Positions 20,139 to 30,980 of a DNA stretch of 64,000 bases are shown here, piece by piece. The number at the start of each line of letters is the position of its first letter. Position 1 is the stretch's first letter. Both the position numbers and the translations under genes were made by a program. The notes under the pieces are model-generated. The model saw only the letters and a list, made by a program, of their open reading frames with translations. It made no database searches and was not told the origin of the DNA. The stretch is from Beverwykella pulmonaria (Eukaryota; Ascomycota; Dothideomycetes; Pleosporales; Melanommataceae), in assembly GCA_001599595.1 (NCBI GenBank), contig BCHH01000001.1, positions 2,927,898 through 2,991,897 of the forward strand, in the 5' to 3' direction.

Positions 20139-21296
20139 AGACTACCTAAGACATTCGTGAAGTTTATATATTCGGCAACAAGAGCCGCAGGCACAATGGC
20201 CGGTCTGCGCATCCTCCACATCATCAACGAACCTGTAGCCGCAGCACTAGCATACCTGAACGATGCGCCATATGGACATTGTGGATCTTCAGAGGAGCGT
20301 AAAATTTTAGTGTATAACCTTGGTAGTCGCTCATTCAGTATATTTCTCCTCATTTCTCAAATCTCGAACGAGACTGATGCACACTAGGTACGAGCGTCGT
20401 CTTCCTCGAAGAAGGCGTATTTGAAATTTTTTCCACGGTCAGCGATGCGAACTTGGGCCGTACGGGGTTCAACGTGATGCAATTTGCAGAGACGATGAAG
20501 TTGGCGGGGCGAGCGCTGGAAGAGGCGAAGATGAATCATAGTGATATAGACGATATCATCTTAGTAGGGGGTTCTAAGGAGGTGTATAGAATGCTTGAGA
20601 GTTACTTTGGCAAAGCACCGCTCTCGGGGATCGATCCAGACGAAGTTGTAGCACACGGTTTAGCGATCCAAGCGGGGATTCTCAGTCAACCAGCGGATGT
20701 TGGAGGTATGTCGTACGACGTCAGCCTCGTAACATTAGGTAAGTTAAAATCCTTTTTCACATTTAATGGCTTGATACAGACGTGCGGCAGGTATTGAGAC
20801 GGCTCGCGGCCTTCTATGGCCTGTGGTCAAAATAAATACTTCGCTCCCAACCAAGAAGGCGCACATCTTCACCACGGCAGTTGAAAACCAGACGTCGGTG
20901 CTGATACAAGTATATGCGGGAGAAAGGCCGTACACCGATATGAGTCACTTCCTTGGAGAGTTTGAACTTGACGGCATTTCTCCAGCAAAGCGGGGTGTCC
21001 CGAAGATCGCGGTTACGTTTGAGTTTGAGTGTCATAATCGTATAAAGGTAAGTGAGAGTCTGCGTAATGCGAGATATGGTTTGGTGTTGACGAGTGGATA
21101 GGTCCCTGCGAGGACTATGGAGAATGTGGAGTTTATGGAAATTGTTGATTACGGACTATCATGGGAGGAGATGGGGAGGATGGTGGAAGATGCTGAATTG
21201 CATGCTGCCAATGTTGTTGAAATGCGGAATGAGATTGAGAGCTTTGCGTACAACAACAGGTCAATTAAGACGATGGGTATGATCTTTGCAGGCTAA
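20139..21296 (+). pseudogene. HSP70-derived gene lacking the N-terminal ATPase half and an internal block
   Basis: Four exon-like blocks (to 20337; 20388-20738; 20791-21047; 21102-21296) join in frame through introns of 50-54 bases with good GT/AG ends. Block one gives SATRAAGTMAGLRILHIINEPVAAALAY, the HSP70 motif around residue 170. Block two gives VVFLEEGVFEIFSTV..NLGRTGFN then, after a loss of about 100 residues, ALEEAKMNHSDIDDIILVGGS. Block three is LGIETARGLLWPVVKINTSLPTKKAHIF, the start of the substrate-binding domain. Block four resembles the helical lid. The stop is TAA at 21294. Upstream, the frame meets a stop at 20136 and no start exon was found. Phosphate-binding loop 1 is missing and the second phosphate motif reads NLGSRSFS instead of DLGGGTFD, so ATPase function is unlikely. 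Intact junctions mean a shortened expressed gene cannot be excluded. Confidence 0.7.
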
Positions 21297-21737
21297 AGAA
21301 GAAAGATTTTCGCTTCAGGTTTCTGGAATACAGTAAATCTAAACGCTGATGGTCAACATTATTTGGAGATGCTTTGCTGATAGAGTTGATACTTGCGCAG
21401 CGGATTGGAAGTTGGAGTCTTGGCGCGCACAGACCAACGGCTCATTTTGCCCACCGAACGACCTTTCTTAAAACAACCACAATTCTCGCAGCACCATCAC
21501 ATTTCATACTTCGTTCGTCGCTGGGCCAAAGGATGCAGGTTTCATGACCCCGCCGAACTCCCTGTGTGGCCTTTTAGTAAGGCAGGCTGTAAGGGCAACT
21601 TTAACACGAACTCTTCCTCTCCATATCCGTGGTTCACCCTACTCTGGCAATATGGACCTCTCCACCACCACTGCGGCCGACGTTCGTATGTCACGTGTTT
21701 CATACTGGACGATTCACACTAACTGTGTGCCTAGCAA
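21297..21737. other. Intergenic between HSP70 remnant and AlkB-like gene
   Basis: No gene is recognised; it presumably contains the AlkB-like promoter. It marks the right border of the accessory island. Confidence 0.4.
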
Positions 21738-22805
21738 ATGTCGGCCCACCACGACACTCATGCCATGCCTCCCAAATTCATCCAGAGCGAACATTGGAGA
21801 TACCAGAGCATGAGAAAAGCTGATCTTCTTGGCGATCCAGGCCTTTACGATCTGAGCTGCTATCATGATTTCACAGAAGAGCAAAAGAAGGTCTGGAAGC
21901 CTGCTGGAGTCATCCCTGCGCCACGTATCGAAGCAGCGTGCGAGTCCTACTGTGGGGGCCAATCGCTTTCCACACCGGCAAAAGATGCTCCCATTTTCGA
22001 ACATAGAGACTTCCCAGGACTGCAAGTCATATCTGGCCTGCTTCCTCCCGAGACCCAGATTCTGTTCACCTCATGTCTTATGCATCGAGACTTGGCCAAT
22101 CCGGGACACAAGATCAACCTTCAAGCCGACTATGAAATCCCGTACCCGCCATTACCTACGTCTGAGAGGCAGCGATTCGACAGTTCCTTCTTTGCCCGGG
22201 ATCGTGCGTCAACAAGCGATTTGCTTGTACCGAAAGAAACAGAGAAGCTCAAAGCTCTTAATACTGAGCAATTTCTACACACCAAGCTTCGCTGGCTCAC
22301 CTTGGGAGATCAGTACGATTGGCCGACTCGCAGTTATGCGAAGCACGCCACTCCATTTCCCGGAGACCTAACCAACCTAGTCATGGGTCTCTTTCCACAT
22401 ATACGGCCTGAATCTGGGGTGGTTCTAATATATGGCTCCAAAGACTTCATGCCGGTGCACCGAGATGTCAGCGAGCAATGCCAAAGAGCTCTCGCTAGCT
22501 TTAGTGTCGGCTGCGATGGTGTGTTCATCTTAGCCCGTGGCGAAGATGATGGAGAAGCAGAGAATGCGCCCAGAACCGTAGCCATCAGGGTTCGCAGCGG
22601 AGACTGCCTTCACCTCGACGGTGAAGCCAGGTGGGCATGGCATGCCATGGCTCGAACTATTCCGGGCACTTGCCCCACATACCTCGCAAACTGGCCGGTA
22701 GGTACACCAGGGGCGACAGCAAGCGAGGAGAGATCATATAAGAAATGGAGGGGATACATGGCTACGAAAAGAATAAATGTGAGTTGTCGTCAGGTCCGGG
22801 ACTAG
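21738..22805 (+). CDS. AlkB-like 2-oxoglutarate/Fe(II) dioxygenase (ABH1 type)
   Basis: A single exon of 355 residues. AlkB proteins oxidatively remove methyl groups from nucleic acids. The core reads LRWLTLGDQYDWPTRSY, then GVVLIYGSKDFMPVHRDVSEQ with metal ligands H241 and D243, then FSVGCDGVFILAR, GDCLHLDGEARWAWHAMART with the second histidine at 302, and a C-terminal KRINVSCRQVRD that matches the family ending. Fungal ABH1 proteins have a similar N-terminal region (WRYQSMRKADLLGDPGLYDLS) and a length near 350. The first ATG of the frame is used; an ATG 30 bases downstream (MPPKFIQ) is also possible. Whether it acts on DNA, tRNA or mRNA is not visible. Confidence 0.9.
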   Translation: MSAHHDTHAMPPKFIQSEHWRYQSMRKADLLGDPGLYDLSCYHDFTEEQKKVWKPAGVIPAPRIEAACESYCGGQSLSTPAKDAPIFEHRDFPGLQVISGLLPPETQILFTSCLMHRDLANPGHKINLQADYEIPYPPLPTSERQRFDSSFFARDRASTSDLLVPKETEKLKALNTEQFLHTKLRWLTLGDQYDWPTRSYAKHATPFPGDLTNLVMGLFPHIRPESGVVLIYGSKDFMPVHRDVSEQCQRALASFSVGCDGVFILARGEDDGEAENAPRTVAIRVRSGDCLHLDGEARWAWHAMARTIPGTCPTYLANWPVGTPGATASEERSYKKWRGYMATKRINVSCRQVRD

Positions 22806-23686
22806 CACCATGAGCCGAGATACGAGCGGGAGCTACAGCAGGACACCGGATCGTCAGTTCGGGACAGCTATCTATTGTGGGTTTAACCTATGAGGCTAGT
22901 CGGAACTGAACTTTTCTCCGCGTCGTCGGACTCCAACCCCCGAAGATATCAAGACTGCGATGCGTTCAACTCCGCTCACAGCCCGTCGAACAAGGACCTG
23001 GGTTCTTCCATTAGCAGTTCGGAACTTTTCCCCGCAAGTTCACGCCTCGTGGCGCCGGTAAGCGCGAAACAAGTGCACGCCTTTGGGCGCCCAACTTTGA
23101 CGTTGCACGGCATCTCGTGCGGAAATCTGACCATGACATCACCGGGAGAACTTGAGTCGACCTCATGAGATAACGACGTGATGTTGCGATGCGACTCTGA
23201 GGCACAGCACACCAAGACTGACCCTTGCACAATACATCACAAAACCCCCCCTCATGCATATCTCCCACTCTTTTGTCCAGGACCCGTCGTGGCAAGCCGA
23301 AGTCCAAGTTTGTTCCCCAGGGTTGAGACCAATCCCGCCCGCCGCTAGCTAGTCATGCATCGGCGGAGCGTGCACGAAACTACGCGCTTAGAAAATGCCT
23401 GCGTCAACCACCATCGTTGTATGGCCAGTCGCGCGTATTTCTGCAGAGACCCTGAGAAATGTCTCCGACTTAGGCGCAAGATCAACGCCTGCCAACCCAT
23501 GAGAGAGATAGGCAGCTCGGGCGAGGCCGTGTGCCGCGAACCCTGTTCACCGCCGCCCCTTCTTGGCCGACCTCTCTGGTATTCTTTAAACGTCGTCATG
23601 CCGCTGGCAGCTCGTTGCAACTCAAGCCTTCTGCCCTCTCCTTCACGCCTGCTACCCCAAGCTGTCCCGATTTGGATGCCGCCAAG
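22806..23686. other. Intergenic, promoter side of the UNC93-like gene
   Basis: About 880 bases without a supported gene. An in-frame open stretch precedes the UNC93 start from 23531 but lacks conserved features, so it is treated as 5' leader. Confidence 0.4.
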
Positions 23687-25301
23687 ATGGGATTCTTAAA
23701 CCTTCCTCAATTGCGCTACCACAGCCCGTGGACCCAGAACTTCATTTCGGGCCTATGCGTAGGCGCGTCAGCCGGCATCTATGTCGCGCTTAACTTGCTA
23801 GGCGCTGGCGGTGGGCGTCCGGATGCAGCACAGGTCGTCCAAGTCGTGAACGCAACGCTATGCTCGGTCTGGTTCTTGTCGTCGTCGTTCGGGGGTTCCA
23901 TTCTCAACAAGCTCGGTCCTGGGCTCACCATGTGCATTGGCGTGCAAACATATGCGGTATACGTCGGCTCGCTGTGGTACTACGATGAAACGGGCAAGAG
24001 AGGCTACCCATATGCGTCGGGCCCGATCATTGGAATCGGCGCCGGAATGGTTTTCATCACGGCCGGTTATATTTCTACTGCGTATCCGGAGGAGAGAGAG
24101 AAGGGTTCCTATGCTACCATGCTGATGAATCTGCAAGCCCTCGGGTCTGTCATTTCAGGCATCATTCCGGTCATTATCAACAGAAATACCGACACGGCAA
24201 CAGGCGTGCCCCGGGCGGTTTACATATCCTTCATTACTATCATGGTTCTAGGCGGTCTACTTGGGCTTCTTCTGCTCAGCCCCCAGAAGCTCACCAGAGA
24301 CGATGGATCTGTGGTTGCTGTCAATCCCCCGAGAGGTGCTTGGGAGGAACTGAAGTCCAACCTCCTGATCTTTACCGACCCTATCCTTCTGATGATGGTT
24401 CCTGCGTTCTTCCCAGCGGAATGCTTTTTGGTGTATAGCGGCTCGGTGAATGGTGTGCTGTTCCTCCACTGTGATATTGAATAGTAGCTAATGCCACATA
24501 GCATATCTCAATAACCTCCGAGCTCGTTCTCTCTTGTCTTTCATTGCTGTCTGCCTTCAAATCCCAGCTGGCTGGGGTCTGCAATGGATTCTCGACCGCC
24601 CATATTGGGGCCGACGGAAGCGTGGTCTTATTGGTCTGACTGTTGTCGCTGGACCGATGCTGGTGGCCTGGGTCTGGGAAATGGTATGCATAATCCTCTT
24701 GCGACACAACTCATGATGCAAATTACTCACGCGCTGTTAGATCCGCGTACGCAACTACAACCGCAATGTCCCCGTCACAGATCCCACCGATTGGGACGAG
24801 CCAAGGTTCGGCTGGATTTTCGTGCTCTTCATGATGACTTGGGTGTTCTGCGTAAGCTACTTCCCCGCTCTCATTCTCATCCTACCGACCTAACCGAACC
24901 AGCAACTCTGGCACAACATCGTCTACTACTGGATTGGCGCCATCACCAACTCCCCCCAAAAACTAACGCACTACGTCGGTGTCTTTCGGGGCGTTCTCGG
25001 CGCTGGAGAAGCCGTTTGTTTCGGCCTTGATTCCATCAAAATCCCCTACTTAGGCGAGGCCGGTGGTGTCCTCCTGTTCTACACCATTGGAGTCGCAAGC
25101 TTTTATTACCTCGGCATTTACCATATGAAGGACACAAATTATACGAAGAACGAAGAGGGCGCTGTTGTGCCGAACCATATCCTGCATGGGGAGGGGTTGA
25201 CGGAGGGACAGAATGCGGAGGAGATTGCGCGCGCGGCGTCGGTGGCGAGGAGTGCGAGTGTCACGGGGGAGAAGGTTACGGCGAATGGGGATAGTGCTTA
25301 G
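23687..25301 (+). CDS. UNC93-like / DUF895 major-facilitator membrane protein
   Basis: Four exons, join(23687..24452,24502..24683,24741..24851,24903..25301), 485 residues. It starts MGFLNLPQLRYHSPWTQNFISG, the usual beginning of fungal UNC93-like proteins. About eleven to twelve hydrophobic helices follow, including SAGIYVALNLLGAGG, SSSFGGSILNKLGPG, PIIGIGAGMVFITAGYIST and a YPEEREKGSY loop. The introns of 49, 57 and 51 bases are canonical and each junction restores the frame (SGSVN/AYLNNLRARS, WVWEM/IRVRNYN, TWVFC/QLWHNIVYY). The polar C-terminal tail (NHILHGEGLTEGQ) is cytosolic in related proteins. Substrate is unknown. It is convergent with the P450 pseudogene downstream. Confidence 0.9.
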
Positions 25302-26001
25302 AGGTTAGAGGTTAGAGGATGGTGCATGGAGAAGGAACGCATCGAGTCGTAGACGGTGGATTACATTTGCATGCAGCCGGTAGAACAGAGCCCTGTTGTC
25401 TATTAGGGTGAGATTATTCGTACACAACACTAGAATTCGAAGCAACAGCGCAACATTTCTCTGGCTCTCTCTCATACATATCCCTGCCCGTTCCTTAGTG
25501 CAGTGGGGCCGACGTCTGCTGCGATTCTTGAACTGTCAGCGCCGAGTCGCCTTACCACGCACATTTGGTGAAAGCCCGGTCTCTTGCTGCTTAGTGCATA
25601 ATTTTCCATGGCATACATTCACTTAACAAAATGGTGGTTCAAGCGGACACAATTGAGATTCGACGACGTATATTGCGTTATCGGGATCGCCACATAGCTC
25701 ATGTACAGTAGTGAAGATAGTGTGATGGAATAGTTCCCACAACTTGATACCCTGAATATCCTTATTTCCCGAATCAGTTGAACCGATCTTGCAAACGAGG
25801 TGCATAATTCATCTCAGTGTTCACATTTCGGGAGTATCTCGCACCTACGCGCAGTCCAGAGTTGGGCTTTGCTGGTCGACCTTTGGGCACTGGGCAAGAC
25901 GCTTAGTCCTACCAATACACTCAGAGTATCTTTGCCTTTTCTTCCAATGCCGTAGTCAGTTAGGTATCTAAAGACGGATTGATGATCTAGAAATACACAA
26001 C
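25302..26001. other. Intergenic between two convergent genes
   Basis: It holds the 3' ends of the UNC93-like gene (+) and the P450 (-). Nothing else is seen. Confidence 0.45.
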
Positions 26002-27811
26002 TCAGTCCTCCATCTCCCCAATAATTCTCACCTTGATCCCTTCACTCTTCAAATCCGCCATCCCGATAAAACAATCATTGCTAGTCAGTACATCTCTCTC
26101 CTCTAGGGTATCGCAAAGCTCCATCTCCATGCTCCTAAACAACATGGCAATACCAAAATACAGCTCTGACGTGGCGAGATTGATACCCACGCAGTTGCGC
26201 GAACCACGGCTAAAGGCGAAAAGGCTCTTGGTGAGTTTGGGATTCTCGAGCCAGCGTTCGGGACGAAAGGCGAAAGGGTCTGGGAAAATGGAGGAGTCTG
26301 TATGCAGGAGGTAGAGGGATTGCGCAACAGGAGTTCCGCGGGGAATGGTGTAGTGGGCGTAGGTGAGAGATTCGTGGGTCGCGATGCGTGGGTGGCGGGA
26401 GCTGACAGCGTGGGCGGTGCGGAGGCCTTCATTTATGATGGCAGTCTGTGTTTACCTTTAGTAGATGGAAAAGGCGAAGCACTACTCGACCACCTTCCGA
26501 CCTTCGATTTTGTTCCAAAAAGGTCGTGTAGCGCACTAGCACAATCAGGAATGGAACTCACGAGATAAGGCAGCGCCTCCAGCTTTGCGAGCTAAATGCT
26601 CGACTCCTTGGTCGGCATGACCAGTCTCAGTTCCTCGCGCAGCTTCCGTCGAACCTCATCGTGTTTAAGGACATAGTACGTCGTAACAGCGAGTGTGCGC
26701 GCTGTAGTCTCTGTTCCAGCACCCAGCAGAATGGATGCTTCCCCCATCAATCGATACGGATCCTTCTCCTTGTCCGACAACTTTTCATCATCTCTAATTT
26801 CATGAAACACCGTCCTATGCCCGAACCCCCTCCCTCCTATTTTTCCCGGCTCATTCTCATGCCTCATAATGCTCTCAATCTTCTTCAGCAGATAGAAATT
26901 GAAAGCATTCGTCTTCTCGGCGACGGGACTCAGCCTCGCCGCGATCGAGGGCGGCAGATCAATCATGAAATTAACAAACCAGGGGAGCTGGCGACCTAGC
27001 GGCCTCATGGATATGCCATCATGCGTGATCTCAAGCCACTCTCGCCCATAGTCTTGGCGCTTCATGCTCTTCATACTCTCACCAAAGCAATACTCGGATA
27101 TAACATCCATGGGCACCGCCGCCATCGCATGATTCAAATTTACAACCTCCCCTTTTGCATTCTTCAGTCTATCCAGCAGCAACTGCACGATACTCGCAAT
27201 CACCGAATCCAGCGCCTGGATCGACCTCTTGCTGAAGAAGGAGGATATAGCGGCACGCCGAGCTCGGTGAGCGTCATGTCCCATGGTCTCGAGGACAGAA
27301 CCACCAAAGGATGTGGAGCCGGCGTGCATCCACCAGGCGCATCTATCACGCTTATGCGATCCACCGGCGTAGATTTTGTCGACGAAGGTCGCGTCGTGGA
27401 TGTGGAGGTGGATGGGGTTGATGCGTATTATGGGGCCGTATTGCTCGTGGAGCTTCTTGATTTGCCACAGGTATTGGTATTGGTGGGGGTAGATGTCGTA
27501 GTAGAATTCGTACCAGAAAGTAAATGCTGCTAGCTTTGGGCCGGGAAAGTTGGCGAGAGGGTGGACTTGGTTCACTCATTGTCAGTGCATATTGTCCGAG
27601 GGGAGTGGGTTTGTCGCCCTTGACCACTCTCTGTATCTTCTACTCGACCGAGCATTGAGTTTGCGTCTCTGAATGTGGACTTACAGTGGACGCGATATAT
27701 GCCGACTGCAATCCAATATGCGAGCCACACACTGAGCACATACAAGGCCAAATCCTTCATTCCCCAGCTGCCGACAGTTACTACAAGATGAGAGATGAGG
27801 CTTTGCGCCAT
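26002..27811 (-). pseudogene. Cytochrome P450 with one premature TAG codon
   Basis: Three exons, complement(join(26002..26445,26562..27574,27685..27811)), 528 codons. It has an N-terminal membrane anchor (LALYVLSVWLAYWIAVGIYRV), then HPLANFPGPKLAAFT, the I-helix GAGTETTART (about 327-333), the ExxR segment INEGLR after the second intron, PERW, and the heme loop FSRGSRNCVG (458-467). Introns of 110 and 116 bases are frame-keeping. Codon 370 (26592-26594) is TAG in ESSI-stop-LAKLEALPYL, where relatives often have Trp; TGG to TAG is one base change. All other P450 landmarks are intact. It could be a recent pseudogene, a strain-specific loss or a sequencing error. Substrate unknown. Confidence 0.85.
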
Positions 27812-28390
27812 GACTATGTCGAACTTCTGGAGCTCAGAATGCCTCCGATGAGAGACAGGCTTTAAACAATTCATATTTTTATCCCCAAACCTTTGTTTCG
27901 GCACCATGACAGTTATAGTCAAGCGCAGGAAATTCAGGCCTCTTGACCATGCTCTTCCAAGGCAGCGCTGACATTTGGCGGGCGGAGAATAAGGCTAGAG
28001 GATACGGGGTCTGAGCTTTGCTGGTGTCGGGTGATTGCCCTACCGAGCAGACTGCGTCACTTGACTTTTTACACATGAGTATTTCAGGCACTTCGTACAG
28101 GTCTTAGACGATAAAGACCGAGTAAAAACTACAGAAATGCTTCTTTCTGATGAACACGGATGAGCCAGCAACGACAGAGGAAAGGGGGAATTATGGAGCT
28201 CTATTTGTTGTGGCCGTGGTGAATATGTAAGTAGGAGAAAAGAGAGATAGGCTGTCCTACCCTTATCCAGTAGATGCACTAATACCATGTTAAATCCATT
28301 GGCCTCTTCCCACTTTGCGATTGAGATGCTGCATGAACGTCACCAGCCCAACTGAGACTCGTCAAGCCAGGCCGGTGATAGGACGCCGTC
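27812..28390. other. Intergenic between P450 promoter and PLC 3' end
   Basis: The P450 promoter must lie here on the minus strand. No other feature is supported. Confidence 0.45.
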
Positions 28391-30115
28391 CTACAGATGT
28401 TCGATCTCGAATTTAACCAGCAGCGTGCACTTCGTTTCATGGCCCTTTAAGTCCAACATGCGGATGAAATTCCAACCCGGTGCCGCGTACATCAACCTCA
28501 AAGCGGCGACCACGAATATCGGATTTTTGGCGAAGCTATCATCACTTTTGATGAGGAGCCTTAGGAATACAAGCTCATTTTCATCGTATTCCCACTCAAG
28601 TACTTCTTTCCAGAACGGATCTGTGGCCGGTGGGTTGTCATGATGAAGAAAACTCGTGAACTTGTGTGGCTTGTAGGGTGCTGTCTTACGTTTCGGTGGC
28701 TCGCCTTCAAGGTTGTCGGGATGAACAAGAGTACACGTCAGGTATGGTTTGATTTCGTCGTCGCGATCGGGGGGAAGAGGGAGATCTGTTGCACCAGCGA
28801 CGTGCAATCGAAGCTTAGCCCTTCTTCCGGTATTGAGAGTACCATTTCCTCCACTACGCAAGGCTGCGGGCTTCAAAACATAGCCGCCAGATCCACTGAA
28901 CAACGCTTCGTTGAGTTGTGAGGCGCCACCAAAGGTCTGCCAATTCAGTGCGCAAATCTGAGCACCAATACCCCAGAATGGAACTGGACTCAGATTCTTG
29001 GACGAGATGCGCGTGCCTTTTGGGAATACTCGCATAAGATGGCGCGAGTTGTGTCGGGCAATTTTAGCGCTGTGTGTCGGTAAGAAGGCCTTTAGACCAG
29101 TTTCTGACACATTGATGAGCTGGTGGTGGGGTGCGTTGTCCATTTGCGCTGCCTCAAACCATGAATTGTTTACGGGTTTTACGGACTGAGCGTAGACTCC
29201 TAGCTCGGCGAGTTCCGGGATGATCATTCCAGCGTTGGTAGATTTCTTCTTTTCACGATATGCATCGTGTGTGTTACGTTCTTCCTCGTCTTCTGATGAG
29301 CTCGAGCTGTCGCTGCTCTCCTGCTCGTTCGGAAGATGATACTCGACGATTACAACGATTTTGGATCCTAGCTCGGCGAGAGTGACGTGCTCTCCAGTAT
29401 CATCCTGCTCGCGCGAGCCTTTGTCACGTACGGCTTTGCTGAGGAGACGGTCGCCCCAGACTTCCTTCATAATCTGGGCGAGGCGAAGTTGGCCGTGCGC
29501 ATCGCAATGGTTCTCGAGGGACAGTACAATGGGCGCAGCCATGCGTTCCTCTGCAGCCTCTTTGTCGACAACATCGCGAATAGTTTCGCACACTTGACGG
29601 AACGGAATATTAGAGACCAGCGTATAACCATGGGTGACCTTTGGCTCCTCCTTGTTCTCATCGCCATCCCAAGCATCAATCTCAACGCAGCGCGAGCCTG
29701 TGCACAGCGCAGTCTCATACGCAGTAGCAGATGACTGGCCGAAAAGTTGATGAGCCATCAAGTACGTGTTGTGACTCGAGCTGATGTAGTAATCAGGAAA
29801 TGGGTGGGACCTATCCAAGACCTCGGGTGGGACATTGATATGTGACCTATTAAGAAGCTCCCGAACAGCAGGCGTAGGATGTTCTGACTCTAACCCAGCA
29901 TCGTCCTCAGTCAACACGCCTTCTTTGACCAGGAAGGATCTCAGCTTATGGCTGACCCTGAGCTGATCCTTGGTGATGGCTGACTGTCGTGACGCGTGGC
30001 CGCCGCCAGCAACGGTTGCCGCGTCGATGGCCTCGCCCTTGTCTTCATCATCGACGGTTTTCTTCTTCCTCGAAAATGGGCTCAATTTTGCGATTCCAGA
30101 TACCAGTTCGGACAT
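28391..30115 (-). CDS. Phosphoinositide-specific phospholipase C
   Basis: A single exon of 574 residues starting at MSELVSGIAKL. PI-PLC cleaves phosphatidylinositol 4,5-bisphosphate to IP3 and diacylglycerol. The X box runs from about 105 (FPDYYISSSHNTYL, catalytic H115; CVEIDAWDG; H162 in VTHGYTL) to PIVLSLENHCD near 196-205. A Ser/Glu-rich spacer (SSDSSSSSEDEEE) separates it from the Y box (ELAELGVYAQSVKP; SRHLMRVFPKGTRISSKNLSP; GGYVLKPAALR). A C2 domain completes the protein (LRLHVAGATDLPLP ... LVFLRLLIKSDD). No PH domain precedes the X box, as in several fungal PLCs. An in-frame upstream extension exists but has no conserved content. Confidence 0.95.
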   Translation of the reverse strand: MSELVSGIAKLSPFSRKKKTVDDEDKGEAIDAATVAGGGHASRQSAITKDQLRVSHKLRSFLVKEGVLTEDDAGLESEHPTPAVRELLNRSHINVPPEVLDRSHPFPDYYISSSHNTYLMAHQLFGQSSATAYETALCTGSRCVEIDAWDGDENKEEPKVTHGYTLVSNIPFRQVCETIRDVVDKEAAEERMAAPIVLSLENHCDAHGQLRLAQIMKEVWGDRLLSKAVRDKGSREQDDTGEHVTLAELGSKIVVIVEYHLPNEQESSDSSSSSEDEEERNTHDAYREKKKSTNAGMIIPELAELGVYAQSVKPVNNSWFEAAQMDNAPHHQLINVSETGLKAFLPTHSAKIARHNSRHLMRVFPKGTRISSKNLSPVPFWGIGAQICALNWQTFGGASQLNEALFSGSGGYVLKPAALRSGGNGTLNTGRRAKLRLHVAGATDLPLPPDRDDEIKPYLTCTLVHPDNLEGEPPKRKTAPYKPHKFTSFLHHDNPPATDPFWKEVLEWEYDENELVFLRLLIKSDDSFAKNPIFVVAALRLMYAAPGWNFIRMLDLKGHETKCTLLVKFEIEHL

Positions 30116-30980
30116 TATAGCGATTCCTGTGTGAGATAGATATACTTGTTTGCCTAGCGCTCGCCTCTGTCTCAGCCTTCCTCTTTGGTCGAACGAATAT
30201 ATCACAAAGCAGTTGTTGGCTACAGCTCTCCAGGTAGGACAATGTTGGAGGACGTATTGCACAGGCGTAGGGAATGTAGAAGATGACGTTGAGGGGAAGC
30301 CTTGAGAGGTGGGCTTAGCTCAGGTGAGCCTACTAACTTAGATGAGGTAAGCGCATCTTTGAGCCTCCCTGCCGTTGTCTTCGTATTTGACCATCTTTAA
30401 GCTAATTCAATCACAATTAGAAATATCAAGGTGGTCCGGTCAAAGGGTAAGAAGATCTACTCGGCCTTACTAAAAATCTGTTTTATCTACCAAAACCCCC
30501 TTTACCTAACACCCAGAGGTATTTCCCTGAAGTGAAGAATTGAGCGCTTCTCTTCATGTAAGCAGGACACTCTGTCACGTGGATATGCCACTGACTAATC
30601 AGTCCGTCATATACATATCTCATACACACATCATACACATATCACACATATACCACACACACATCACACGTACATATATACATACACACACAGACATACA
30701 ATACACATCTTGATCTTCTCTCCTCCACGCTCCAGCTTACACTTCATTCATACTTACTTAGCTCAGAGTCATCGAGTATGCATGTGATAACTACTCAGAT
30801 TGTGGATTATGATTATGTGAAGGCTTAGAATGATCGTGTACATACTGTTCACTCACCCTGAATTGCCTGGATAGTCTCAAGACTTCACTCTTCGCTCCCC
30901 ATGCATCGAACATGAAATTCGAAATTAACACTGCTCTATGATCCCAGCGCTCCTACTAACCTTGACCCATATAAATACAA
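30116..30980. other. Intergenic with CA/TA-rich microsatellite
   Basis: Contains the PLC promoter and a simple-sequence tract at about 30608-30710 (see separate entry). No gene is supported. Confidence 0.45.
30608..30710. repeat. Imperfect CATACACA/CACATAT microsatellite
   Basis: Roughly 100 bases of alternating purine-pyrimidine words (CATACACA, CACATAT, CACACA, TATATA), interrupted and not a pure array. Confidence 0.8.

Noticed and set aside
23531..23686. N-terminal extension of the UNC93-like protein
   Set aside because: The family starts at MGFLNLPQLRYHSPW; the upstream 52 codons have no membrane or targeting character that fits.
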